A DNA stretch of 64,000 nt from Pseudoips prasinana. Its lineage: Eukaryota; Arthropoda; Insecta; Lepidoptera; Nolidae. Positions 11,335-22,470 of this stretch are shown here, piece by piece; within the stretch, counting starts at the first letter, position 1; each line of letters opens with the position of its first letter. The notes beneath the pieces were generated by a model. The model saw nothing but the letters and a program-made list of their open reading frames with translations, was not told the origin of the DNA and ran no database searches. The position numbers and the translations under genes are program-made. The stretch lies in assembly GCA_951640165.1 (NCBI GenBank), contig OX621247.1, positions 26,944,001 to 27,008,000 of the forward strand. Direction: 5' to 3'.

Positions 11335-11420
11335 CAAATACAAATTTATTTATTGCGAACACAGGTAGATAATGTACATTTAAGGGTGATAGTAAAATCT
11401 TACAGAAGAATATATTAATA
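11335..11420 (-). mobile_element. LINE 3' end fragment
   Basis: ACAAATTTATTTATTGCGAA followed by CACAGGTAGATAATGTACAT resembles 4570-4600. Probable minus-strand LINE tail. Confidence 0.35.
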
Positions 11421-11789
11421 AAGCCACATACGATAATAATTTGCTTTTATAACTTGCTAAATACACATAATCTATATAGATATATACATCAAACAAAGTC
11501 GGAAGCCTCAATAACTTTTTTTTGTATTCATTTAATTTAATTACCTTAATTTATTGCGTTTTATAAATGTATTTTACAACACTTAAATTATGTCTGTACT
11601 AAACAATTTGCATGCTGTGATCTCCTATAATTAAAGATGCATAGGAACTGAGTACCTTTAGTCATAAGCTAAGCTAAGCCTTTTGTAATCTTTGTTGGTT
11701 GATCCTAATAAATAAATAAACTCAAAGAAAGTCGGTTTGATTTTTATGATATACAATTTCTTGGGACTGTCTTTAAAAAAGGAAATAAT

Positions 11790-12107
11790 GGGAAAATTAA
11801 AAAGGAATAATTTCTCTGATGACATCCCTTCTAGACGGCTGGACCGATTTTGGCGAAATATTGTGTGCGTTTGGGTAGATCCCTTCATAATTAAGACATA
11901 GCCCCGGTTGGTGCCGCTACAATAAGGTTCTATATTTTTCAACCTGATTTTTTTGAGAAAAAATAATTAAGAATTAATTAAGTTTAAACGTGTCCCTGGA
12001 TAGTTTGGATTTATGATTTGACCACATGGATTTAAGATGGCGCGGCGTTGTAATCGGATTCAGGTCCTTTTTATTTAGGGCGGGATAATATCCACCGGGG
12101 CAGCTAG
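11790..12107 (+). mobile_element. Helitron 3' region (third family)
   Basis: The sequence ends CACCGGGGCAGCTAG at 12107 followed by T, the Helitron 3' end. CTAGACGGCTGGACCGATTT, familiar from insect Helitron bodies, lies upstream at about 11831. I could not place the 5' TC end. Confidence 0.55.
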
Positions 12108-12732
12108 TATTCATACAAAAAGGCACAATATGGTTATATTATTGAAACCTAATACAAAAACTAAATGTTTAAAAACATTACAATGATAATAGAATAATAC
12201 ACCTAATTAATAAACTAACATAGAACTAAATCGCAGGTTTCAACTCATAATTTAATGTAAGCAATTCATTTAATGTAAGTCAGAGGTTCAGTGGTTTCGA
12301 CATTAGAAGTATTAGACAGACACACTGACCGAATTAATTTCACATATATTTATCACCAAAAATATTATAATATGACTTACAAAAATATTTTCTCAATTTT
12401 ATCATCGAACAATTTTCTTTCCTCGTTTACAGCTATCTGATTCTTTGTCATATAAAATGTCTTTTGTTTCTCGATGATTCTGTAGCGCTCTCGACACATT
12501 CACCTTTGTAACATTGTCGTACAAATGGGGGTATTCTCCGTATTAACGAGATTCTTGTTTGATAAAAGAAACATAGGAATAGAGTATGTAACAACTAATT
12601 TTATCTGGGATAACGGTGTGTCTTATGGTTGGATTTCAGTTTGCCGTTTACTCGATTAATCATAATCGCAAATTGAGTGTTGGTATTCAACAAATATACA
12701 AAAAATCGCAAAAAACATTGACTTTACCACTA
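12108..12732. other. No recognisable feature
   Basis: AT-rich, no ORF or repeat recognised. Confidence 0.45.
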
Positions 12733-13047
12733 TCATCATTATCATGTGAGTCAAAGTACATCCACTGCTGGACAAAATACTCCCCAAAGAATGGGGGGAT
12801 ATGCCATAATTGCCACGCTTGGCAGACAGGTTGGCGATCGCAGTTGGATGGTCACAGTTCACAAAAAAAACGCTGCTGCCCGTTCTCTGGTAGATATTCC
12901 CTCGGACGATTCTACGCCCCCCATGGGTTGAAATGGGGTGATGATATTCTATGCCGTCAGCGTGGCGATTATAGGATACCCCCCCGTTCTTTGGAGAGGC
13001 TTTTGTCCAGCAGTGGACGTAGATTGGCTGACATGGTGATGATGATA
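12733..13047. mobile_element. Foldback SINE-E (two 3' tails in inverted orientation)
   Basis: A minus-oriented SINE-E (12733 to about 12959) is followed by an inverted second copy of its 3' part (12960-13047). The two 86-88-bp outer arms are inverted repeats. Each ends in the RTE-like motif GTCCAGCAGTGGA plus a (GAT)n run. The 173-aa ORF across it is an accident of the repeat. Confidence 0.7.
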
Positions 13048-13234
13048 GGTACTTCTAGGAAAGCTACAGAATCTTCGTTGGACTTTTTAGAACTTTATCC
13101 TATAAGTTTATTTAAAATTTTCCGTCACGTAAAATAATCTCTGAAAGCTATTTTATGAAATCCGTGGTGACCTATTTGTATTCAACGTAAGGGCTGGGAT
13201 ACACTTAGCGAGGAAAAATAATTGATAAACATAA

Positions 13235-13491
13235 GGGTGATTTCAGAGTCGCGCCGGCGAGCAGCGCTGTCCAAATGCGCGCGCTTACAATTACACTAGA
13301 TAGTAGTTGCGTTTCACAGTCACGCAGTTCAAACGCGCCGCGTGTGAGACGCGCGCCGTTGGCCAGCGCTGGCGAAGCGCGCGCGGCCCGAGCCCCTCTG
13401 CTGGCGTTTCAGAGTGACGCGTCTCGCACGCGCCGCTGTTGAGACGCGCTGGCCTCCGGCGCGTGCCGCGCGCGTCACTCTGAAATCAGCC
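13235..13491. mobile_element. GC-rich MITE with TAA duplication (PIF/Harbinger-like)
   Basis: Termini GGGTGATTTCAGAGT and ACTCTGAAATCAGCC are 15-bp inverted repeats with one mismatch, flanked by TAA on both sides (13232-13234 and 13492-13494). The 3-bp TAA duplication fits PIF/Harbinger. The 257-bp interior is packed with CGCGC and GCGC, in sharp contrast to the AT-rich surroundings. No ORF. Confidence 0.75.
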
Positions 13492-13506
13492 TAAAGATAA
13501 GAAATG

Positions 13507-13675
13507 CACGTGTGGTGCAGTGGTTAAGACAGTCGCATCGCAACTTCGTGTACCGTGTTCGATTCCCGTACAGAACAACTGCTTGCGTGGCTCATATGAG
13601 TCTGGATGTGCTTTCTACCCGTTAATTATTATGTTTGTATAGTACCCCGCATGTGCAGGTGTTGTTTATGTTTTA
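13507..13675 (+). mobile_element. SINE-2, divergent copy
   Basis: CACGTGTGGTGCAGTGGTTA (A box) and TGTTCGATTCCCGTAC (B box), then GAGTCTGGATGTG and GTACCCCGC. More diverged than the copies at 5499 and 63258. Confidence 0.7.
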
Positions 13676-13681
13676 ACAAAC

Positions 13682-13730
13682 AAACCCGAAATTATGGAAG
13701 CAGATGGTCTGCTTCCATAATTTCGGGTTT
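13682..13730. repeat. Perfect 22-bp inverted repeat
   Basis: Arms 13682-13703 and 13709-13730 (AAACCCGAAATTATGGAAGC...) are exact reverse complements with a 5-nt loop, directly after the SINE-2 tail. Confidence 0.85.
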
Positions 13731-14489
13731 TTTGTTGTTATTATACTAGTGTTTTGGGAGCTAAATATTCGCTTGATACTATCAGTTTCATTCACGTCTT
13801 ATGTTAATGCGGCGTCCTGCCGACACAGTAAGTTTGAAGAATAAGAATAATTTTTTGTACATTTAACAATCGGATGATTTACGAGGTGTTTAGGATAAAT
13901 AAATGAAATTTTTTTAGACAAGGATATCTGGAAGGAAGAATATCAAACACAATCCTTAAAAAATAGTTAGTATCTGTGAAAAAAATATGCAAATGACTGC
14001 ATGAAAATATATATTCTCCCATTCGACACCTTTAAATCAAGGATGCAATAATAATGCTAATTAATCAACCAACCATGTCTCATCACGTTTTGTCTGTTTG
14101 TATTACGTAACTTGGTAGATATAATGTTATTTAAATTAAATCTATCTTAAAATATTGAGTTCTTAGTGTGTCTCAGCCTCAAACTAAGAGGATTGCAGAC
14201 TTCAAAACCTTATTGTTTTCATTACAATTGTAGAGGGATTACTTCGAAGCCATTTATTGTTAATACCATCCAAGTTTCAGCGCATTTGCTCTCATTTTAT
14301 TAATATAGAAATATGGTTTAATTATAATCTGTTGTACTTGAATAATTTCGTAGGTTTAACATTGAATTAATTGGCGATTAATTGAATGCTATATTCACGG
14401 TATCTGTTGTACGAGTAACGTGCAAATCAGCATCGCCTAGTGAATAGGATATCAGTAGCGAAGGGGTCGTGTGTACCTATTACTCTCCG
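13731..14489. other. No recognisable feature
   Basis: Nothing recognisable. Confidence 0.45.
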
Positions 14490-14585
14490 CTTCATTATCA
14501 TCAACCAAAAGACGAATTGACTGTCTTGAGCTATCCGTATCCAGCGGTTTACAGCGACCCTCACAAGATCATCGGTTTGCCTTTT
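14490..14585 (-). pseudogene. RTE LINE 3' fragment
   Basis: ATCCAGCGGTTTACAGCGAC and CACAAGATCATCGGT match the RTE ORF 3' region at about 50276-50313. A 3' part of the RTE is missing, and the fragment is too short to code. Confidence 0.65.
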
Positions 14586-16109
14586 GCAAAAATGTTCAAT
14601 GCGCGATGTTCTGTATATGTATAATCGGCATATTACAGGCTTTCACACTTTTCTCTCATACACAATATGTAGTTGTTTACACGCCTCATCAGTAGATACA
14701 TCTGCACAAGGAAGGCAACATACGATACCTTACTAAAGACGCTTTTGATATTAAAGTGTAACCACCGACTGGCTGCGACTGAAAATTCTATTTGTTGCGA
14801 TCACAAGATTAAATGAAAGTGGCTAGTGCGTTGTGTCAACCATTCTAGCGTATTATACCTGTCGGCATTACTGGTCAAGATTTTTCGCAATGATATTAAT
14901 TTGACAAATATAAAAGTCGTTTTATAGTTCATAAAAAGTTTATTATCGGTTACCAAGTCGAAGGTCGAAGTATCTACGAACTGGGGGCTAAATGAAATTA
15001 GTGAACTAAACTTCGGCGCAATTCTTTTTTTAATAAATATATTTTTTTGTCGTAGTCTACACTTACATTACAGGTAACCAATTCTATACGACCTCATTCA
15101 ACATCCTTAGAGTGTGTGGAAATTATGAAACCACAATTCCAATACCTTCCAACACCTCACAAACCCGTGGCCAAACTTGCATTACTTATATTGTTTACAT
15201 AATCACAAGTTCAGATGATAGCTACTATCAATCACTGCAGTACCAATCCTAGTTGTGACGTCAGCTCATAGTTACACGTTAGGCCCCCGTAAGGATCCCG
15301 CCGAAACCCTTAACACGTAGTTGAATTAAAATACCTCACGACCCTTTTTCATTAATAAGAGATCTTCACCCTACACTGAATATTTATGCTGGATGTGTGT
15401 GGTCCAAGTAGAACCACGTATGAACTTGTACCGGGTGATGTTTTTTTTTTCTAAATCTACGTATACAACATCCTTTGATGCAATGGCTCTCCATAGCCCC
15501 CTGGCTATGCTCTTAGTTTCCCCACTAGATTGAATCAGACTCATTGAAATCAAAAGGTGAACCAAAGTGCCCTACAAGCCCGAAGAATTGCCAAGCTAAA
15601 GTGGCAGTGGAACTAGTAAATGTAAAGTACTTTGGGGAAGCCCGCAGTAGTAATCTTTCGCCTGATATGATGATTACATAAATATTTAAAAAAGTAATAA
15701 TAAGGCCTTTCACGATTAAACAAGCTTTAAGAGATAAAAGCTGTAATAAGAACGACGTATAAGCGGAGAGTCTTACATGATTTATGGAAATAAGCTATAT
15801 AATTTTCGAGTCTTCGCGCAAAAAGGTTTTGCGGAAACGAATTTACTTTGGAACGAGTCTTCTTATGGAAACTAGCAACTCCTCTTACAATGTGTGATAC
15901 TATATAATAGTGGATCCTATTATATTTAATACAATGTATCAGTTTGTTATTAAATTCTGCTACTAATGTTATAGTTTGTAGATAAAAACTCTTTAAATTT
16001 CCGATCCACTATATTTTTATTCGAATTTTGCAAACTGGAATTTTGTGGATCTCTTTTATCAGTCTGTAGGTAGAATTAACTTGCAACATCTTATTGACGT
16101 CACCGCACC
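14586..16109. other. No recognisable gene
   Basis: AT-rich single-copy-looking sequence. ORFs at 15371-15713 are overlapping 62-64-aa frames with no motif. Confidence 0.45.
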
Positions 16110-16440
16110 GGTGGCCTAAATTAGAATAAAGTAAGTTATGTCTTATTTGCGCCCGGCTCGCGTGGCGTCGTATATTTCAATAAAATTGTTAAAAAACTAA
16201 AAAACACGCTTTTAGCACGCACAAAAAATTACAAAAGACGTCCGCCATATTAGATTTAAGTCACGTGGCTATTTTTTTCGTATTCCTGACAGCAAACCCT
16301 TTCATCTTTCAAACAACCCGCCATATTGGATTTGTAATGACGTTTCTAAACTAGTCATGTATTGTCATCAGAACTCAGAGCGTGTGCAAAATTTCATCCT
16401 AATCGCTGACCCGTAAGTAGGTCAAATTAAGATTCCAGAT
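16110..16440. repeat. Possible degenerate interspersed repeat
   Basis: Contains two CGCCATATTRGATTT motifs (about 16241 and 16320), and 33735-33800 has AATCCAATATGGCCGCC. Weak evidence for a shared family; boundaries unknown. Confidence 0.25.
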
Positions 16441-17059
16441 CTTACATACATAGTTAGTTACAAGTGAAGCTAATAAAAACGTGTTAAAAAAAGGAAATAA
16501 TATAATTTTATTCTTCTATTATTTACTAAGTAAGTGTACAATTTCTTTTGCCTTAAACCATACAACAGTACGAAGACGTGGAAGCGGTTACTTGATTTTT
16601 CTGATACATTTTCATGAGGTTAAGAGCCTACAGTTGGGTCTGTTTGGACCTTTGCACGTCGTCATTGGGCCCCTAAACGAATTAACTCTATCTGCTAGTC
16701 TCAATATTGTTCCCCCTTTATTTTATCTCGATGGAACGTTTCTAAAAGTTACTTGTTGATTTGTGAGTCTGTTTTTAAATGTATGATTTAGTCTGAGAAC
16801 GCTGGCAGTTGATTTGATATCATCTATATCATTTTCATTTGTTACTGAATACATCACGTATTGAGTACGTCATTGCTTGGATTTATTTTCGTTTTTCTTT
16901 TAGGATAGATAGAATCTCGAGGTATTAAAAATTCGTAAATCTAGATCAGTGAATCAGTAATTAATACAATGGTCTAGACATCTACCCGAGACATATAAAT
17001 ACACAAGTCTACACCCCAACATTCTATTCCAATGAGACGGAGTAAACGGAAAGCTGGAA
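16441..17059. other. No recognisable feature
   Basis: A 92-aa plus-strand ORF (16481-16759) has no recognisable motif. Confidence 0.4.
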
Positions 17060-17166
17060 ATATATCTAAAAAATCGAAATAATTCATTTTGTCTCAACTG
17101 GACACACTTTCTAGATTAAGATCTATATGTACCCTATTATTTTAAATAAATGATTCTGATTCTGAT
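17060..17166 (+). mobile_element. LINE 3' tail fragment, (TGATTC)n
   Basis: Ends TTTAAATAAATGATTCTGAT, the style of a LINE 3' end with a short tandem tail. No ORF. Confidence 0.35.
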
Positions 17167-17193
17167 GAGCTATACGCAGCAGCTAGTTAAAAA

Positions 17194-17274
17194 GTAAATA
17201 AAAAAGGTTTTTATTCACGTAGACTTTAAAAAAGAGCTTGTAAATAGTCAGAACATGTTTGTAGTAATAGTTGA
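17194..17274 (-). mobile_element. LINE-A 3' end fragment
   Basis: Reverse complement of the LINE-A terminal 80 bp: GTCTACGTGAATAAAAACC plus the A/T tail. Confidence 0.8.
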
Positions 17275-17806
17275 GAGAGCCATGCTATTTATAGGATTAT
17301 GGCATATGAAATTCGGGGTAGTCTTTGGGGAGTGCCGATAGAAGTGAAAAGAATTTTAACACCTGTAATCAAAATAATCCCCGAGAGAGAAAAATGAATA
17401 AAAGAGTTTTAGAACATGGCTAACCTACGTAGAGCTAGACAATCATGGGCGTAATTCCAGTCCTTCACAATCATGTAAATTCACTCCGTATGTTTTATAT
17501 CTGCAGCTAACTTTATCATATTTTAACATTTATCTATAGGACTTAAAAATGACAATGAATGTCTCTATAAATATGAAAATACACTTAACTATAACATTCA
17601 ACTTACTATATCTGTTGACCATTATAACTTGTGGATATATTCGACAGTACATAATAGACATGTTAAGATTTGGAGCACTTTTGCGTTATCGCCCGAAGTG
17701 ATTGCAAAACCTTTCAAAGGTTCTTTAATCCCCGAAAATATGATACAAAAATCTAATACATTTTGGGAATCCATTCGCAACATCTGTAATAATATGAAAA
17801 CGATAC
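17275..17806. other. No recognisable feature
   Basis: Nothing recognisable. Confidence 0.45.
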
Positions 17807-18112
17807 TTTAACTCAAACTTGGGCCTTTCATGGCCTGCCCAATGAAGGTAAAGAAGCAGCTTTTTCATTACGTACCACCACTATAGATCGTATATTACTT
17901 GTGTGCGTTATGTTTGTGTGTAGCTTACTTGTGTGCGTAATGTTCGTGTGTAGATTACTTGTGTGAGTAATGCCCGTGTGTAGAGTATAAGAAAAGTAGG
18001 ATCTTGAATGACACTGGACAGCGTTAAACGGTAGCAACTTTGGACCGAGCATAGTATTCTTTAACTCAAACTTGGGCATTTCATGGCCTGCCCAATGAAG
18101 GTAAAGAAGCAG
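17807..18112. repeat. Unit bounded by 53-bp direct repeats with internal minisatellite
   Basis: The direct repeats at 17807-17859 and 18060-18112 (TTTAACTCAAACTTGGGC...) are nearly identical. Between them is a 30-bp tandem repeat of three units (17898-17987, ACTTGTGTGCGTAATGTTCG type). Confidence 0.8.
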
Positions 18113-18117
18113 TTATT

Positions 18118-18540
18118 ATTTATTATATACCTATAATAAATAATAACATAATTTAAAATAGTACATCTATTTAGCCTGATCAGTTGCAAAAATAATTAAG
18201 AAAATATTATAATGTCAAAGAATTCGTAAAAATAAAATAATGTAAAAAAATCAAATACTGATAAATTAAGATGTCGAATATAATTAAGCATGTTTAATAT
18301 AATTGATTGATTGATGATGTCAAACTAATCGTCCATACTGATCAAAAATTGTCTGATAAGGTTTTTTAATTTCAGTTTAAATATGGTCACTTGCGTCTCT
18401 CTAAGGCTTTTTGGTAATTTGTTATATATCTTCTGAGCCATACAGAAAATACTGCTATGAATTAATGTCGTATTTGCCTTACTCATATTTATCCCTTTGC
18501 TCGCGATTAGAAGCTTCAGAGGCTAGCTCGAATAAATTCA
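18118..18540 (-). pseudogene. LINE ORF C-terminal fragment and 3' UTR
   Basis: On the minus strand, just downstream of 18480, one frame reads IYNKLPKSLRE followed by TIFKLKLKN, the conserved C-terminus of CR1/Jockey-superclade polyproteins. The copy is truncated and the frame is broken at both ends. The rest is AT-rich 3' UTR-like sequence. It lies between two copies of the 17.9-kb minisatellite unit. Confidence 0.6.
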
Positions 18541-18650
18541 AATTCAGTTTAACGAAAACAGCTATTTCGTATATGTAGAGAGAAGGCAGAGTTAGTATCC
18601 CAAAAAATAGTATAGTTACCCCAAAAAATAATCCCATATCTGAGGATCTT

Positions 18651-18780
18651 GTGTGCGTAATGTTCGTGTATAGATTACTTGTGTGAGTAATGCCCGTGTG
18701 TAGATTATAAGAGAAGTAGGATCTCGAATGACACTGGATAGCGATAAACGGTAGCAACTTTAGATAGAGCAGAGCATTAT
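18651..18780. repeat. Second copy of the 17928-18057 segment
   Basis: Two 30-bp minisatellite units followed by AATGACACTGGATAGCG and AACGGTAGCAACTTT correspond to 17928-18057 in the same order and orientation. Confidence 0.8.
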
Positions 18781-18789
18781 TTCGCTTAT

Positions 18790-19149
18790 GAGCGACTCCT
18801 GTGGCGAAATTCTTTGGCCAATACACCCTCAATATGTTAATACCGTATAAATGAACTTATCTGGCAGGTTGAAGGGTTTGCAAAGCGGGTGATGTGTGTC
18901 TCAAGCGTCAGAAGCTACGGTAATCGTCATCATATTAAGAAGTGTACGAATAGATTTTTTAAAAATGGTTTGGTATTATAATAACTACATAAATGACTTC
19001 GATAATCCTTTAAGTACTTGCTACTTTGCTTACATTTTGTTATCATTTAAGCCTAGACCAGGGTTTTAAAAGCTCAATCCTTGGGACGCGCTAGCATTGG
19101 AGCTAGAAGAACAGTGATAATTTTTTCGTCTTCCTTACTTTGTACCGGA
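18790..19149. other. No recognisable feature
   Basis: Nothing recognisable. Confidence 0.4.
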
Positions 19150-19325
19150 CCATCTCGTTGGTAGGGGCGTGTCCAATAGCAGGTAATCAGTCTTGAGTTC
19201 AGATCTTAGTAGCAACCGGAAGTCAGAAAGTTGGCGGTCCTCGTTGGATATCAAACTGTCGGCCCTGTACTTGCCTTCTTTCCGGTCATGTCCGCTGGCC
19301 AATCCACCTGGTGAAAAGCCATGGA
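19150..19325 (+). mobile_element. SINE-4, decayed copy
   Basis: TCTCGTTGG head and body pieces GAAGTCAGAAAGTTGGCGGT and CTTCTTTCCGGTCATGTCCG match SINE-4 at 30132. The tRNA boxes are decayed. Confidence 0.55.
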
Positions 19326-19416
19326 GACTGTGCTGGACACTATTACCTGTTTTAGTTGGTAGCTGTACCCACAAGTTTATAAGCAAAAAGTTATTCAAGA
19401 CGCTGAGTATTAATTT

Positions 19417-19880
19417 AACTTTTGTTTTTGGCGTTTATGTGCCAATTTCTTATCCTTTAATAATAATAGACCTACCTTTCAATCGCAAAGATTGCTGCCA
19501 TTATTCTTCAATTAGGAGAAGATCTTTTTGGCAAACTCAGCTGTCGTGTATTCCCATTTTGTTTGGAAACTTTCGTATTAAATAGAAGTGGAAAGTCTAG
19601 TTTGGTAATGAATAAGGTCTTATGTTGTTGTTATGTTATGTTGTTGTTGTTATGTTGTTGTCAAACTTTTGTTTTTGGCTTTTATGTGCCAGTTTCTTAT
19701 CTTTTAATAATAATAGACCTTCTACCTTTCAATCGCAAAGATTGCTGCCATTATTCTTCAATTAGGAGGAGATCTTTTTGGCAAAATCAGCTGTCGTGTA
19801 TTCCCATTTTGTTTGGAAACTTTCGTATTAAATAGAAGTGGAAAGTCTAGTTTGGTATTGAATAAGGTCTTATGTTGTTT
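19417..19880. repeat. Tandem duplication of a ~214-bp unit
   Basis: Units 19417-19630 and 19664-19880 are about 97% identical (TTAATAATAATAGACC through AATAAGGTCTTATGTTGTT), with a GTTATGTTGTTGTT low-complexity spacer. Each encodes the same ORF remnant, which is not recognised. Confidence 0.85.
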
Positions 19881-20154
19881 GTGTCAGCAGATTGATCGCT
19901 TTTTGCTGAGTAGGTTTGGATATAGTGTTATTGTTTAGTAGATAGACAGCAATGGAGCTCGTGCTGAGTCCTTTACTTTTATTTTGAAATCTTATTTTTT
20001 ACACTTGCTTTTCGAAGGAACGCTCGCGATATACTTGTAATTTTCAAACATTAGGTTTTTTCTGGCAATAAAATAATCCAGTAGCAGCTAGATGTCTGGA
20101 ATTTGGGTCCCATCTGGACGTGAATTACCGTGGCCGATCTCGAAGTCTGTGGGC

Positions 20155-20330
20155 TGGGCAAAAGCGTTACCAAAGAATGCCACGCTTGGCTGGCGGGTTG
20201 GTGACCGCACTTAGATGATCATAGTTCACAGAAAACGCTGCTGCCTGTTCTCTGGTAGATATTCCCTGTGGCGATTTCTACGCCTCTCACGGGATGAGAT
20301 GGGGGTAATGATATTCTATGCCGTCACCAC
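20155..20330 (-). mobile_element. SINE-E, 3'-truncated
   Basis: GCCACGCTTGGCTGGCGGG, CTCTGGTAGATATTCCC and TGATATTCTATGCCGTCA match the SINE-E interior at 12812-12959. The RTE-like tail is missing. Confidence 0.7.
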
Positions 20331-20583
20331 ACAGCATAAATATTAAATAATAAAATAAATTACAGTATCGTTCCTGACCCATCATCAGCTACCCCGATGA
20401 ACCCCGGCAATATAATTTACACACGGGAACACAACATTAAGTTATTATGGCTGCCTTCTTTAATTCTGGTTGTTCCATGAGTGGAAAATCACGTACCTAC
20501 TATACCTATATGTTAATATTTGACTGGGAGGCTTTCACTGCTTCACCGGACAACGCTTACCGTGCCTCTCTATTTGTTACATT

Positions 20584-20975
20584 CACATAGACACAGCGGT
20601 AGGTACAAAGTTCAACGGTTTGGCGCCGGACTCCCATGTTAAAGTGGTATCTAACCACGACCAGGCAAATTGCGTTCTTCCAAATTCCTGCTATAAAAAA
20701 TGTGACACTGATCCGTCACATTGGGAGGCTATGTCGGCGGACCGACCACGGTGGAGGCGCACTGTACACACTAAGGTGTTCGAGTTTGAGAAGAAGCGGA
20801 AAGAAGAGCTCGATGCTAAACGAGACGAACTCAAGGCCCGACCACCCGCGGCAATATATTATAATTATGTCGGAGGGGTATAATTACGTCAGTCACCTGA
20901 GAGCACATAAACGAAGCTTTCAATAGTTAGCCAGTCGCTGTGGCCGAATACGGTCAGGAGGATGTATATAAAAAT
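20584..20975 (+). pseudogene. LINE polyprotein C-terminal fragment (zinc-finger region)
   Basis: One frame reads DRPRWRRTVHTKVFEFEKKR, then RPPAAIYYNYVGGV and a stop. After a frame change, VSHLRAHKR follows. Basic residues ending in a C2H2 finger with an SHLRAH helix are typical of the C-terminus of several insect non-LTR retrotransposons. The cysteine half of the finger is missing here. The 3' part (CAGTCGCTGTGGCCGAATAC) looks like 3' UTR. It is not the C-terminus of LINE-A or of the RTE in this window, so a third LINE family is present. Confidence 0.6.
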
Positions 20976-20989
20976 TCAGGTCACAGATT

Positions 20990-21442
20990 AAAAATAAAAT
21001 AAAAATAAAAAAGGTTTTTATTCACGTAGACTTTAAAAAAGCGCTTGTAAATAGTCAGAACATGTTTGTAGTATTATAGTTGAATACATTATTATTTCTA
21101 GTAACATAGATATTTAGGTACACATTGTATTGATAGTATTAAAACATTAACAAATTTATATTATATTATTGTCAAGAGATTATGTTTAAGTTTAATTATC
21201 TAGTTTAAGTTTAATTATCTAGTTTAAGTCTAATATTTGTAATACATATTGGCAATGGTTCTGTCTATATTAAGGTGATATTATTATGACGGACCTTGTG
21301 TTAATAACGACGGTCGCGCTTTAAAGCTACCACCGGATCCAATGCGCCCCAACTGAGAAGACCCAGCGAAACAAACTCAGCGGGTGTCTCTACTACCGGT
21401 TTCAACACGGCCCAGTTGAGACGCTCCGGCGAAACATACTCA
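20990..21442 (-). mobile_element. LINE-A 3' UTR copy
   Basis: Colinear with 2830-3310 in reverse, with the 63-bp tandem repeat (CCCAGCGAAACAAACTCAGC and GGCGAAACATACTCAA). A short local duplication of TAGTTTAAGTTTAATTATC lies at about 21184-21222. Confidence 0.85.
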
Positions 21443-21704
21443 ATCGATTCGAGATTAATCGGTATCGAAAAGTACACTCACCGTTATAAATAGATTACCA
21501 CTATCCAGTTAGAAGTTTAAATTGTTGTTGATGTGTTCTTTCCAACAACTCGTTTTGATTAGTTGGCTATTCGATTTGTGACGTTGTATGAGTTTAGTAT
21601 AAGCCGGGGTTTAGTGGAAACGATAAGTTTGCATTAGTTCGGCTTCGGTTTAATATAGTGGTATAAATTTATGCAGCAATAGTTTAGTGTCATATTTTCG
21701 ATTG

Positions 21705-22085
21705 ACTTGTTGGTCTAGCGATAACGGCATCAAGCGCAGATAGAGACTTTCTTAGTTTAGTGGTAAGTGACCTTAACTGCTTAGCCAGCGGTCGTGGGTT
21801 AGATCCCCACCCAAGACAAATCTCTGTGTAATGAACGTGATTATTTGTTTTGGTTTGTTTTTGTTTATAATTTATTTATTATAATTATTATTATAATTTA
21901 GTTATTCTATAACGATTGTGAAATTCATGGGGGGCTGATTTTGTCCATCAGTGGACGTCTTTTAGCTGACATAATTATGGTGATGATGAAGTATGTAATC
22001 TGGTTGCCATAGTACAGACACTTCCTAATTTGGAATCAGATAACAATGTGTTAGTTGCCCTAAGATATTTATATTCATAATTTAA
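21705..22085 (+). mobile_element. Composite decayed SINE (SINE-4 head, SINE-A-like body, SINE-E tail)
   Basis: TTGTTGGTCTAGCGATAACG (SINE-4 head) is followed by CGGTCGTGGGTTAGATCCCC (SINE-A-like B box), a fragment with TTTTGTCCATCAGTGGACGT and GGTGATGATGA (RTE/SINE-E tail, 21928-21985), then the SINE-A 3' part TGGTTGCCATAGTACAGA. It is best read as nested insertions in an old SINE. Confidence 0.5.
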
Positions 22086-22470
22086 ATGTGGAATTTGGAC
22101 TTATCTGCCAAGAAACATTCTAAGTTGCAGCCCGCATTCAGGAAGTGAGCGGTGTTCACCTCTGAGCAGGACATGAAAGCTAGCGACATCACTTCAGTCG
22201 TGTTGTGTCTATCTCATATGGTAATGAGAATTTGGTAAAAGTGTGTTGTGTTGTTGTGAAAAGTGCACACATTTGTACACTTCAATGTGTCCATCGAAGA
22301 TAGCTAGTCTCCATTGAGACCGCCATAGTATGGCTCAGCTAGGAGGAAATTATGTTCTGACTTCTATGGCGGTGAACTGTCCTTTTCAATATTATGCCAT
22401 CCCGTTTACTAATTATGTGATAATTTATGACTCAAAAGATAAATTAAAATAAATCGGTTTTGTTAATGTA

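Noticed and set aside
12616..13137. 173-aa plus-strand ORF
   Set aside because: It reads straight through the SINE-E foldback, and its ends resemble translations of the RTE-derived tail. Not a gene.
17898..17987. CRISPR-like array
   Set aside because: Units are contiguous 30-bp repeats without unique spacers, in a eukaryotic context.
17828..18832. ORFs with ITHTSNLHTN repeats
   Set aside because: Translations of the 30-bp minisatellite.
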